Source of the DNA: CAZLKN01 sp964560135 | Lineage (GTDB): Bacteria > Actinomycetota > JAICYB01 | Direction of reading: 5' to 3' | NCBI GenBank assembly: GCA_964560135.1 | Contig: CAZLKN010000014.1 | Location: 1-62,239 of the forward strand | DNA: 62,239 nt | In this document: positions 32,851 to 41,400 of the stretch, piece after piece | Numbering within the stretch: the first letter of the stretch is position 1 | Layout: every line of letters starts with the position of its first letter | Program-made: the position numbers and the translations under genes | The notes under the pieces: model-generated | Seen by the model: the letters and a program-made list of their open reading frames with translations, nothing else | Database searches by the model: none | Told to the model about the DNA's origin: nothing

Positions 32851-34668
32851 ATGGCCGTCGAACGCCTCCCAGCTCCCCCGGGCACGTGGACCCGCTCGTA
32901 TCCCCCGCTCGTCCTGCTGGTCGTGGCGGTGCTCGTCGCCGCGCTCGTCCTCCCTTCGGCGCTCAACCTGCCGCAGTCCAACCCCACGACCGTCCTCGAG
33001 TACGCCCCCGTCCCCCCCGAGGACGACAACCCCCCGCCGACCGAAGGCAACCTCGCCTCACTCGGCCTCGGCGGGAGCCGAACCCTGGCGGAGGGTGGCA
33101 CCCCGCCGAGCCCACCCCCGCCGCCGCCCGACGAGGGGACCGGGGAGCGCCCCCAGCAGAAGCGCTGCGTCGGCAACCCCTCGCGCCAGACCGAGGATCC
33201 CATGTCGCCTCCCTGCGTCCCCTTCTTCGACGGCGACAACTTCGGCGCCACCTACCAGGGCGTCGACGAGGACACGATCAAGGTGCTGATCTATCTGGAC
33301 GTCGGCTGCCCGAACTACGAGTGCTCCAAGAGCGAGGGCACCTACGAGAACCTCGATGACCCCGCCCTGCCCCCGTGCCCCAAGACCTGGCCCCGCGGCA
33401 ACGACGGCAACTGCGACTACATCTGGCTACGGATCTCCCGCGGGCTCAATCGCTACTTCAACGACCGCTTCCAGACCTACGACCGCCGGGTGCAGTACAT
33501 CGCATACATGTCGGGGGCCAGCTCGGCGAGCCAGCGCCGCAAGGACGCGGCCGACAACTGGGCCACCATCAAGCCGTTCGCGGTGATCGACTTCGCCACC
33601 TACTCCGGCCACAACGAGGCCTACGCCGACGCCATGGCCGCCCGCGGGGTGCTCGTGTTCACCTCCCGGACCGCGCTGCCGAACTCGTTCTTCCGGAAGA
33701 ACGCCCCCATGTCGTGGGGCTTCTATCCCGACGTGGAGCGCTGGTCGGAGATGTACGCGTCCTACGTGTGCACACAGGTCGCCCCGTTCCCGGTCCGCCG
33801 CTTCGGCAATCCCCCGGGCCAAGGCCCCCCGAACGACGAGGAGCGCCGCTTCGGTCTCTTCTACACCACCGACTCCACCGAGCCCGGGCTGCGCCTGTTC
33901 GCTCAGCTCGTGGAGGCCAAGATCGCCGAGTGCGGGGTCGAACCCGTCGCCGAGGGCACCTTCCCGAACTCCGGCTTCCTCGTGAAGGCGAGCGACAGCG
34001 GCCGTGACCAGGCCGAGGCGGTCACACGTTTCCGCGCCAACGACGTCACCACGGTCCTGTACCTCGGCGGCATCGAAGGGAAGTTCAGCCACGCCGCCGA
34101 TGCGCAGAAGTACTACCCGGAGATCGTGCTCGCGGGTGACCTCGAGAACGACAACAACTACACCGCCCGGGGGCAGAACCAGAACGTCTGGCAGAACACC
34201 TGGGGCACCCATCTGGCGCTGCGGATCGACCGCTTCGAGAACGCACCGGCCTTCCTGGCCTACAAAGAGGGCAATCCCCGTGGGACACACGAGGAGGCCC
34301 GGTTCGCGATCGAGATGTACCGCGACCACTTCATGCTCTTCCAGGCCATCCAGGTCGCCGGCCCGCGCCTCACCCCCGACTCCATCGATCAGGGCTTCCA
34401 CGCCATCCCGACGCACGAGAGCACGAACCCCTACATCGCCTCCTGCTTCTTCGATCCCGGCGACTACACCTGCACCAAGGACGTGGCCGAGATCTGGTGG
34501 GATCCCGCGGGTCAGCACGCCTCGGCCCCCGAGCCGGGCTGCTGGCGGATGGTCAACGAGGGCCGCCGGTACCTCGCCGGGCGCTGGCCGGGCCAGGACA
34601 CGGTCTTCCAGGACCGATCCGACCCCTGTACCGCATTCGAGGCTCGCTTCCAGATCGACCCGAACTGA
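32851..34668 (+). CDS. Membrane-anchored PBP1-type binding protein, paralog 4
   Basis: 605 residues. The architecture is as in the other three paralogs, but the linker reads EDDNPPPTEGNLASLGLGG and uses ordinary G-rich codons. In the PBP1 domain it has DNWATIKPFAVIDFATYSGHNEAY (in parts), WGFYPDVERW, GLFYTTDSTEPGLRLFAQLVE and FHAIPTHESTNPYIASCFFDPGDYTC, where two Cys are unique to this copy. It ends the binding-protein run and is followed by the small secreted genes. Confidence 0.75.
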   Translation: MAVERLPAPPGTWTRSYPPLVLLVVAVLVAALVLPSALNLPQSNPTTVLEYAPVPPEDDNPPPTEGNLASLGLGGSRTLAEGGTPPSPPPPPPDEGTGERPQQKRCVGNPSRQTEDPMSPPCVPFFDGDNFGATYQGVDEDTIKVLIYLDVGCPNYECSKSEGTYENLDDPALPPCPKTWPRGNDGNCDYIWLRISRGLNRYFNDRFQTYDRRVQYIAYMSGASSASQRRKDAADNWATIKPFAVIDFATYSGHNEAYADAMAARGVLVFTSRTALPNSFFRKNAPMSWGFYPDVERWSEMYASYVCTQVAPFPVRRFGNPPGQGPPNDEERRFGLFYTTDSTEPGLRLFAQLVEAKIAECGVEPVAEGTFPNSGFLVKASDSGRDQAEAVTRFRANDVTTVLYLGGIEGKFSHAADAQKYYPEIVLAGDLENDNNYTARGQNQNVWQNTWGTHLALRIDRFENAPAFLAYKEGNPRGTHEEARFAIEMYRDHFMLFQAIQVAGPRLTPDSIDQGFHAIPTHESTNPYIASCFFDPGDYTCTKDVAEIWWDPAGQHASAPEPGCWRMVNEGRRYLAGRWPGQDTVFQDRSDPCTAFEARFQIDPN

Positions 34669-34733
34669 CGTTCCCCATGGATTGGGGGCGCAGGCAGGTC
34701 CCGGGCCGGCGACGGCGAATCCCTAGAGAGACC

Positions 34734-34752
34734 GGACCTCACCGGGAGGTCC
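34734..34752 (+). other. Small leader hairpin upstream of secreted-protein copy 2
   Basis: GGACCT / AGGTCC with a 7-base loop lies between the paralog 4 stop and the small secreted gene at 34803. It has no U-tract. It may be a weak terminator/attenuator or an mRNA processing or stability element. Confidence 0.35.
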
Positions 34753-34802
34753 AGGCGAGTCCCGCGCGACCCGGGGAAGCCCGGGGAGAAAGGAGCTCTA
34801 CG

Positions 34803-35174
34803 ATGCGGATCCGTTCGGCTCTCGCCGGCGCCGCCCTCCTGGCCGCAGCAGCGGCCATGCCTTTCGGGGGCACGGCACAGGCATACGACGACTGCAAGGA
34901 CGGCACCATCGGCGGTGCCGCCGGCACCCCGCCGGCACGCGGCCACATCGTGGTCCCGATCGGCGCCCACCCCAACGTCATCTACCTCGACGTGCGCGAG
35001 GTCATGGGCTCCGAGTACACCTTCAGCATCTGGCTGTACCAGGAGACCAACAACACGCCGGACCTCCAGCAGGGTGGCAACACCGCCGACGGCCCCGCCG
35101 CCCCCGTCTGGGACGTCGCCGGCCACGAAGACGACCCCTGCAACAAAGCGAACCCGGACTCGATCATCTTCTAG
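34803..35174 (+). CDS. Small secreted protein of the DGTxGG...IIF family (copy 2)
   Basis: 123 residues with AAAGGAG upstream of the ATG. A signal peptide ends TAQA (about residue 27). The mature domain has CKDGTIGGAAGTPPARGH, VPIGAHPNVIYLDVREVMG, WLYQETNN, DDPCNKA and ends NPDSIIF. It is almost identical, in protein and DNA, to copy 3 at 35359 over the mature region. It is directly downstream of the four binding-protein paralogs. Role unknown; a secreted partner or ligand of those receptors is one possibility. Confidence 0.78.
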   Translation: MRIRSALAGAALLAAAAAMPFGGTAQAYDDCKDGTIGGAAGTPPARGHIVVPIGAHPNVIYLDVREVMGSEYTFSIWLYQETNNTPDLQQGGNTADGPAAPVWDVAGHEDDPCNKANPDSIIF

Positions 35175-35203
35175 GGCGCATCCTCGCGCCTCGCAGCGTC
35201 CCG

Positions 35204-35232
35204 GAGCCCCCGGCGGTCCGCCGGGGGCTCCG
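35204..35232 (+). terminator. Strong GC hairpin after copy 2
   Basis: GGAGCCCCCGGCGG / CCGCCGGGGGCTCC, a 14-base perfect inverted repeat (35204-35232), 29 bases after the stop codon. No U-tract. Confidence 0.65.
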
Positions 35233-35281
35233 CACGTGCGCCGGTCGGGAAGGAATCTCACCCCGGGCCGAGAACGTTGAA

Positions 35282-35306
35282 CCTGGGGCCCGGAGGGGGC
35301 CCCAGG
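35282..35306 (+). other. Hairpin in the leader of copy 3
   Basis: CCTGGGGCCC / GGGCCCCAGG-type stem with a small GGAG-containing loop, about 50 bases before the copy 3 start and followed by more GC-rich self-complementary sequence. It could be an mRNA stabiliser or attenuator. Confidence 0.4.
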
Positions 35307-35358
35307 CAGAGCGAGTTTCAGAGCCCGGGCCCGGGACCCGGGGGAAAGGAGAGCGGAG

Positions 35359-35730
35359 ATGCGGATCCGTTCGGTTCTCGCCGGCGCCGCCCTCGTAGCC
35401 GGCATGGCTGCGTCGCCTTTCGGGGGGTCGGCACAGGCATACGACGACTGCAAGGACGGCACCATCGGCGGTGCCGCCGGCACCCCGCCGGCACGCGGCC
35501 ACATCGTGGTCCCGATCGGCGCCCACCCCAACGTCATCTACCTCGACGTGCGCGAGGTCATGGGCTCCGAGTACACCTTCAGCATCTGGCTGTACCAGGA
35601 GACCAACAACACGCCGGACCTCCAGCAGGGTGGCAACACCGCCGACGGCCCCGCCGCCCCCGTCTGGGACGTCGCCGGCCACGAAGACGACCCCTGCAAC
35701 AAGACGAACCCGGACGCCATCATCTTCTAG
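35359..35730 (+). CDS. Small secreted protein of the DGTxGG...IIF family (copy 3)
   Basis: 123 residues with GGAAAGGAG upstream of the ATG. The signal peptide ends SAQA. From the signal cleavage site onward it differs from copy 2 only near the C-terminus (NKTNPDAIIF against NKANPDSIIF), and DNA identity over about 310 bases is nearly complete. It is a recent tandem duplicate. A terminator follows at 35754. Confidence 0.78.
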   Translation: MRIRSVLAGAALVAGMAASPFGGSAQAYDDCKDGTIGGAAGTPPARGHIVVPIGAHPNVIYLDVREVMGSEYTFSIWLYQETNNTPDLQQGGNTADGPAAPVWDVAGHEDDPCNKTNPDAIIF

Positions 35731-35753
35731 CGGCGTCCGGCAGCGGTCATATT

Positions 35754-35788
35754 GGGACCCCCGGCCTCTCACCGGGGGTCCCTTCTTT
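35754..35788 (+). terminator. Rho-independent terminator after copy 3
   Basis: GGGACCCCCGG / CCGGGGGTCCC (35754-35764 with 35772-35782) with a 7-base loop, followed by the T-rich TTCTTT. Confidence 0.75.
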
Positions 35789-35915
35789 CGGTGATCCTGC
35801 GACCCTCGCGCTTCGCGATCCCCGGGGAGGAGAATCGCCCTTCGCGGAGAACCCTGTTATGTGGGGGGCCCGCAGGGCCTCCGGGCGTATCCGCGACGCA
35901 CGGGAGGTGCGTTCC

Positions 35916-36311
35916 ATGTCAAAGAAGGTCCGTTTCGCTTCACTCCTGGGAGCGGCATGTCTGGCCGCCGCCCTCATCCCCTCCGGCGCCAGCGCACAGG
36001 ACTACAACCCCTGCACCGACGGCACGTTCGGCGGGATCGCCGACACCCCGGCGGCACGCGGCCACGTCGTGGTCCCGGTCGGGGCTCACCCGAACGTGAT
36101 CTACATCGACATCCGCGAGCTTGCGGGGTCCGAGTCTACGTTCAGCGTCTGGGGCTACATGGAGTCCAACGGCTCGGTCGACCTCCAGCGCGGAGACAAC
36201 GGGGAAACGGGGCCGCTCGGTCCCGCGTACACCGCGCTGCGGGAAGCGGGTCTCCTGAACTTCGACGACCCCTGCGTTCAGTCCTCGAACCCGGACACGC
36301 TCATCTTCTGA
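35916..36311 (+). CDS. Small secreted protein of the DGTxGG...IIF family (copy 4)
   Basis: 131 residues with GGGAGG upstream of the ATG at 35916. The signal peptide ends SAQD (about residue 27). The mature domain has CTDGTFGGIADTPAARGH, VPVGAHPNVIYIDIREL, WGYMESNGSVDLQRG, DDPCVQS and ends NPDTLIF. It is the most diverged of the four members but keeps the Cys pair, the DGT-x-GG block and the C-terminal PDxxIF. It is the last + strand gene before the convergent transporter operon. Confidence 0.78.
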   Translation: MSKKVRFASLLGAACLAAALIPSGASAQDYNPCTDGTFGGIADTPAARGHVVVPVGAHPNVIYIDIRELAGSESTFSVWGYMESNGSVDLQRGDNGETGPLGPAYTALREAGLLNFDDPCVQSSNPDTLIF

Positions 36312-36337
36312 GCCCCGGCAGCATCGAGAATTGACGA

Positions 36338-36364
36338 GGACCCCCGGCCGCTGGCCGGGGGTCC
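36338..36364. terminator. Bidirectional hairpin between convergent transcription units
   Basis: GGACCCCCGGCC / GGCCGGGGGTCC with a 3-base loop (36338-36364) lies between the + strand secreted gene and the end of the - strand transporter operon at 36393. Confidence 0.72.
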
Positions 36365-36392
36365 TTCACATCTCCTCGGGGCAGGACGGAGA

Positions 36393-37412
36393 TCAGCGGC
36401 GGGGGCGGTCCTCCGTGCGCATGCACTCGGTCACATCCACCGGCTGCTCCGGTTCGAGGATCTCCTCCTGGAATCCCTCCTGCAACGTCTGCCGTGCCTC
36501 CTCGAGGCGGCCGACGAAGGCGTCTTCCGGCAGCTCGACGTCCACCTCACCCGGGTAGGTGAGATCCACCAGGACCTTCCGCTCGCGGATGAGGGTGGAG
36601 GTCTGTCCCTCGCGGATCCGCTCGAGCAGACCGGCCTGGAACGGGTTGTGCTCCCGCCCCCTCTCCTTGAGCTCCACGAAGTCTTCATGGCCCTCCACGT
36701 CGATGAACTCGCAGACGCGGTCCACCCGACCGTCGTTCACGAAGACCGACAGCTTGCGGAAATGCCCGACGACGACATCGCCCTGGCCCCCGCTGATGGC
36801 GTCCTCGCCCTTGGGCAGCATCGGTCGCCACAGGTCGTAGCGGACCTCCTCGACCGTCTCGTCGGGGTACTCGAACGGATCGAGCGACGGTCGGTAGTCG
36901 AGGTCCTCGAAGTTGAATTCCCGCACCTCGGACGCTTCGCCAATCGCCGTCCGCACGTGGCGCAGCGGCTCCAGGGCCTCCACGAGCGGGTTCCCGCCCG
37001 CTGTGGCCTCGCCCCCGTCCACCTGCAACGGCGGCGGCGCCCCGGACGGATCGATGACCCACCGGCCTTCGCGCAGCGCCTGCTCGACGGCAGGATGGCC
37101 CAGGGGGCCGGAGAGCCGGTCCGGGAACTCCGGGTCCACGAACCGCAGGGCCAGCGCGTCGTCGCTCACGATCCATTCCATGAGCAGCCGACCCTGCGAG
37201 GAGATCGCGAGCTTGTGACGCAGGTCGTCCTCGAAGGAGACCTCGGCGGTGAACTCCCGCTCCTCGGACGCCTCCCGGTAGGTGTAGACGACCGGTTCCC
37301 GCTCGGAGGTGCCGAGGAACCGGCGCAGCTCGGCCGAGTCCTCCGTCGGGGGAGCGCATCCGCTCGCCACCAGGGCGATCACGGCGAGGAAGCCGAGCGT
37401 CGACCGGCGCAT
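36393..37412 (-). CDS. Lipoprotein of unknown function (operon gene 10)
   Basis: 339 residues. The lipobox is LVASGCAPP (Cys about residue 19). The mature protein is acidic and looks alpha/beta, with VVYTYREASEEREFTAEV near the start, LMEWIVSDDALALRFVD and a long acidic helical tail (RIREGQTSTLIRE, RLEEARQTLQEGFQEE). The fold may be LppX/LolA-like, since such proteins have this size and a similar beta-sheet start, but this is only a guess. It is the last gene of the coupled - strand operon, 2 bases after the preceding stop. Confidence 0.65.
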   Translation of the reverse strand: MRRSTLGFLAVIALVASGCAPPTEDSAELRRFLGTSEREPVVYTYREASEEREFTAEVSFEDDLRHKLAISSQGRLLMEWIVSDDALALRFVDPEFPDRLSGPLGHPAVEQALREGRWVIDPSGAPPPLQVDGGEATAGGNPLVEALEPLRHVRTAIGEASEVREFNFEDLDYRPSLDPFEYPDETVEEVRYDLWRPMLPKGEDAISGGQGDVVVGHFRKLSVFVNDGRVDRVCEFIDVEGHEDFVELKERGREHNPFQAGLLERIREGQTSTLIRERKVLVDLTYPGEVDVELPEDAFVGRLEEARQTLQEGFQEEILEPEQPVDVTECMRTEDRPRR

Positions 37413-37414
37413 CG

Positions 37415-37921
37415 TCACGACATCAGTTCCATCTCGAGGAGCTTGCGAAGGAGCGTGCGGGGGAAGAGGTAGTCGTTGCGGATCGACAACACGAAGAAGC
37501 CGTCGCCTTCGAACCACGCGAAGATGTTCTGCTGGTTGCCCGTCGTCAGGTAGACGAGCTGCTCCCCCACGCGGAGCTCCTCGGGCTCCGTGGATCCGAG
37601 GTTGGAGATGATCCGCCGGCGGAAGTCGCCGTCGCCCGGCCGCCCGTGCTCGTTGAACCGGCCGACCTGGAGTGTGGCGCGCAGCAACTCCTCCTCGGTC
37701 CGGAACGCGAACAGCCCGAGGCTGTCGAAGTAGGTGTTCTGCAGGGCGCGGAGCTCGAGCTCCTCGGTGTCCACCTGGAGGCCGAGGACCTGCTCGGGCA
37801 GCGTGATCGCCGATGCCTCCCGCGCTGCGACGGGCGCCGCTGTCTCCTCGCCCCCGCCGCAGGCTGCAGCAGCTACCGCGAGGGCCACGCACACCGATGC
37901 CACCAGGCGGCGGGACGTCAC
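37415..37921 (-). CDS. Small lipoprotein of unknown function (operon gene 9)
   Basis: 168 residues from the GTG at 37921, overlapping the previous stop by GTGA. The lipobox is AAAACGGG (Cys about residue 21). The mature domain contains LRALQNTYFDSLGLFAFRTEEELLRATLQVGRF (in parts) and YLTTGNQQNIFAWFEGDGFFVLSIRNDY, giving a compact alpha/beta domain. I do not recognise the family. Coupled translation with the ABC components implies a part in the same envelope machine. Confidence 0.65.
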   Translation of the reverse strand: MTSRRLVASVCVALAVAAAACGGGEETAAPVAAREASAITLPEQVLGLQVDTEELELRALQNTYFDSLGLFAFRTEEELLRATLQVGRFNEHGRPGDGDFRRRIISNLGSTEPEELRVGEQLVYLTTGNQQNIFAWFEGDGFFVLSIRNDYLFPRTLLRKLLEMELMS

Positions 37922-38448
37922 CTCGCCAGCACCTCCAGGGTGCCGACCACATAGGGCCGCGTGCCGTCGTGGAAGTTGAACTTGCCCACCTGCGTGGCCT
38001 CGTAGTTCCAGCTCTCTCCGGGCTGGAGCGGTCCCGAGTCGAACTCGCCCTTGTCGGCCACGACCGAGCGGGCCTGTCCGTCCCGGTTCACGACCCGCAC
38101 GGTCCCACCCGCGAACACCCGGATGAAGTAGGGATCGTAGCCCCCCGCCGTGATCGACATCTCGATGGCGGCCTGCTCGCGCTGCTCCTGGATCTGCCGG
38201 TCGCGCTCTTCCTGGTCCTGCTGCGCCTCCGCCTCGCCGTTGTCGCTCGCTGCGGGGTCCGGATCGTCGCGGCCGATGAACCCGCCGCCCTCCGCCTCCG
38301 TCTCCTCTTCCTGAAGGAACTCACCGAGACGGTTCTGGGCGTCGTCCAGTTCCTCCGGGTTGATGGCCGAGCCCACCTGGGTGTCATCGCCGCAGGCGGC
38401 GACCGACAGCACCAGCGCGATCACTGCGAAAACCCGCAAGAGCTTCAC
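37918..38448 (-). CDS. Cupredoxin-fold lipoprotein lacking copper ligands (operon gene 8)
   Basis: 176 residues from the GTG at 38448, overlapping the MFS-ABC gene stop by 4 bases. The lipobox is SVAACGDD (Cys about residue 19). An acidic helical region (about 35-95, EEETEAEGGG and QDQEERDRQIQEQREQ) precedes a cupredoxin-like domain: AGGYDPYFIRVFAGGTVRVVNRDG, EFDSGPLQPGESW and GKFNFHDGTRPYVVGTLEV (in parts). Aligned to plastocyanin-type loops, the four usual ligands His, Cys, His and Met are Arg, Asp, Arg and Val. The fold seems kept for binding, not for electron transfer. Confidence 0.65.
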   Translation of the reverse strand: MKLLRVFAVIALVLSVAACGDDTQVGSAINPEELDDAQNRLGEFLQEEETEAEGGGFIGRDDPDPAASDNGEAEAQQDQEERDRQIQEQREQAAIEMSITAGGYDPYFIRVFAGGTVRVVNRDGQARSVVADKGEFDSGPLQPGESWNYEATQVGKFNFHDGTRPYVVGTLEVLAR

Positions 38449-41400
38449 TCGATCACCCCCGATCGACGGATGGCCTTCTCCGACGTCCCGAGATAGGACT
38501 CCACCACCTGGGGGTCGTTGAGGACCTCCTGCGGGGTTCCCCTCGTCACGACGCTGCCCTGGTCGAGGGCGAGCAACTCGTCGGAGATGGATGAGATCAA
38601 CGGCATGTCGTGCTCAATGATCAGGATACTGCACCCTGTCTCGAAACGGACTCGCCGGAGCAGCGGCGCAAGCGATTCGGCCTCCGCCTGTGCGATGCCT
38701 GACGAGGGTTCGTCGAGGAGCAGCACCTTGGGTTCCGCGGCCAGCACGCAGGCGAGGTCGGTGATCCGCCGGAGGCCGGTGGACAGCTCCTTCACGAACT
38801 TGTCGCGGAAGGCGCCGAGCTCCAGAAGCTCGATCAGGGTGTCGGCGCGCCGCCGCACCCGCCGCTCCGACTGCCGCACCTGTGGAAGCTGGAGCGCGGT
38901 CAGGAATGTGTTCTTCACCTCGTTGCGCCGCTCGAGAGCCACGAGGATCGCCTCGTAGACGGTCAGCGACGGGAACAGGCGGGCGTCCTGGAAGCGCCGG
39001 ACGAGCTGGAGGCGGGCACGCTGATCGGCCCCCATCCGGGTGACGTCCACGCCGTCGTACACGACCGACCCCCGGTCCAGGGGCACGTACCCGGAGATGA
39101 GGTCGAAGATCGTCGTCTTCCCTGCGCCGTTGGGTCCGATCAGCCCGAGGATCTCGCCCTCGCGCAGCTCGAAGGACACATCCCTGACGGCGTGCACGCC
39201 GCCGAAGGACTTCGTGAGGTTGTGCACCCCGAGGATCGGCCGGGCCTCCTCGAGCAGCTGGCGGCGGCGGTCCTTCTCGCTGCGCACTCCGCTGACCGGG
39301 CCTTCGGTGAGCGCGGCGGTCCCCTTCACGTAGACCGCCCGCAGAATGTCGGGGCGGCGGAGCAGCTCCTTGGTCTGCCCGAAGAACTTCACCTCGCCCT
39401 TCTCCATGAAGATCGCACGCTCGGCGATCGTGAGGGCCACGTTCACCGACTGCTCGACGATGATCAGCGTCACGCCCCGCTCGTGGATCCGGCGCACGGA
39501 CTCCAGCAGCTCCTGCACCACGGTGGGGGCGAGTCCGAGAGAGAGCTCGTCGATCATCAGCAGGCGCGGCCGCTGCAGGAATGCCTGCGCGAGCGCCACC
39601 ATCTGCTGCTCACCGCCCGACAGCGTCCCGGCCCTGGCGTCGAGGCGCTCCTGAAGCGCCGGGAAGATCTCCAGGACCTCCTCGACGTCCGACTTCGTGA
39701 CCTCGGCCCGCGGGATCCCGGGGGACACGATCTCCGTTTCGTCCTCCGGCTCCTCGGGGGCCGCGATGTCGTCTGATCCCTTGCTGCTGAGCCAGCCGCC
39801 CAGCATCAGGTTCTCCCGCACGGTGAGGCCCGGGAAGACCCCCTTCCCTCCGGGCATGTGGACGACACCCCGTCCGGCGATCTCGTAAGGCGGGACGTGG
39901 GTGATCTCGCGTCCGTCGAAGACGACCGCGCCCCCGGCGGCCTCCCGCACCCCGCTGATGGCGCGCAGCAGGGTCGACTTCCCGGCGCCGTTGGTGCCGA
40001 GGAGCGCGATGATCTCGCCCTCCTCGACGTCGAAGTCGACGCCGAACAGCACCTGCACGCCGTCGTAGTCGACGTCCACGTCGCGGCAGACGAGCATCTT
40101 GGTGGCCCCGGCGGCCTTGGTGCGCTTGTACTCCTGGGTTGCCAGCTGCGACGCGGTGGCGCTGCGCATGTCGCGCTCGAAGAAACCCGCCGCGCTGATG
40201 TCGATGATGGCGGAGATGATGAAGAACACGGCGGCCCCGGACAGCACGCCGCCCAGCCCCCACTCGTCGATCCGCGCCACGAAGACCTGGAAGAAGATGA
40301 TCGCCGGGATGGCCGCCAGGGCGAACACCCCACCACCCAACGTCCGTACGTGGGCCGGCAGGATCAGGCCGTAGAAGACGCCACGGGCCGGGCCCAGCAG
40401 GGCCGACGCGAACCCGAAGATGCCGAAGATCACGTACAGCACCCACAGCGGCGGCGTGGAGGCGATCCCGAACAGCGCGAAGCTCGCGAAGAGGCTGACG
40501 ACACCCGAGAAGATCAGCACCCGTTGTGGCCGCCGCCGGATAAGGGAGTCGACGATCCCGCCACCGAGGAAGCCGCCGGCGATCCCCGCCGCCCCGGCCA
40601 CCGTCAGGAAGCGTCCGATGCCCAGGGAGTCCAGCCGGTAGGCCTCGAAGAGCAGGAGCGGGAAGATGAACAGGTAGACGCGCTCACCGAGCACGCCCAC
40701 GACCGAACCGACGAACAGCCGCCGGAGCGTGCGGATACCCCAGATGGTCCGCCACGCGGTGCCGAAGCTCGGTGGGGGCTCGGCCGTTCGGGCGACTTCC
40801 TCGGTCTCGCCGAGCGCCTTGCGCTCCATGTATCCGCGGATGGGCTCCTTGAGGAGCATGAGCATCAGGACGCCCACCGCCAGCATGATCGGCCCCGTGA
40901 TCAGGAAGGGGAGGCGCCAGTTGTCGCCCGTGCGCACCACGAGCAGACCGATGAGCAGCGGAGCGGCCAGCGTCCCGAACCGCTGGAGGGTTCCGATCAT
41001 CGCGAAGACCTTGCCGCGCGCGTCCAGCGGGTAGTAGTCGTTCAGCAGCGAGAACCTCGGGATGGTCGCCGCCTCCGAGCCGATGGAATCGCCGATCCGT
41101 GAGGCCCCCAGCGGCACCACCGAGCGCATCTGCGGGGTCACCAGGGAGAAGAATCCGGAGGCCAGCGACCCGCCGACGACCCACGGCACGCGCTTCACGC
41201 GGTCGAGCAGGTAGGAGAGCCCGACGACCGCGAAGATCGTCAGGATGCCGAACAGGTTCAAGGCCGTGAGGATGCCCTGGACGCTGACGTCCAGGTCGCG
41301 GATGATCACCGGCAGGACGACGCCGAAGATCGAGCTGTCGAACCCGCGGGCGATGCCCTCGATCGCCAGGAGCAGGGCCGGCAGGAGGCCGTAGGGGGTG

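Noticed and set aside
37413..37952. Upstream extension of the lipoprotein frame ending at 36393
   Set aside because: It is Gly/Arg/Pro-rich shadow sequence over the lipoprotein gene at 37415-37921; the ATG at 37412 starts a proper lipoprotein signal.
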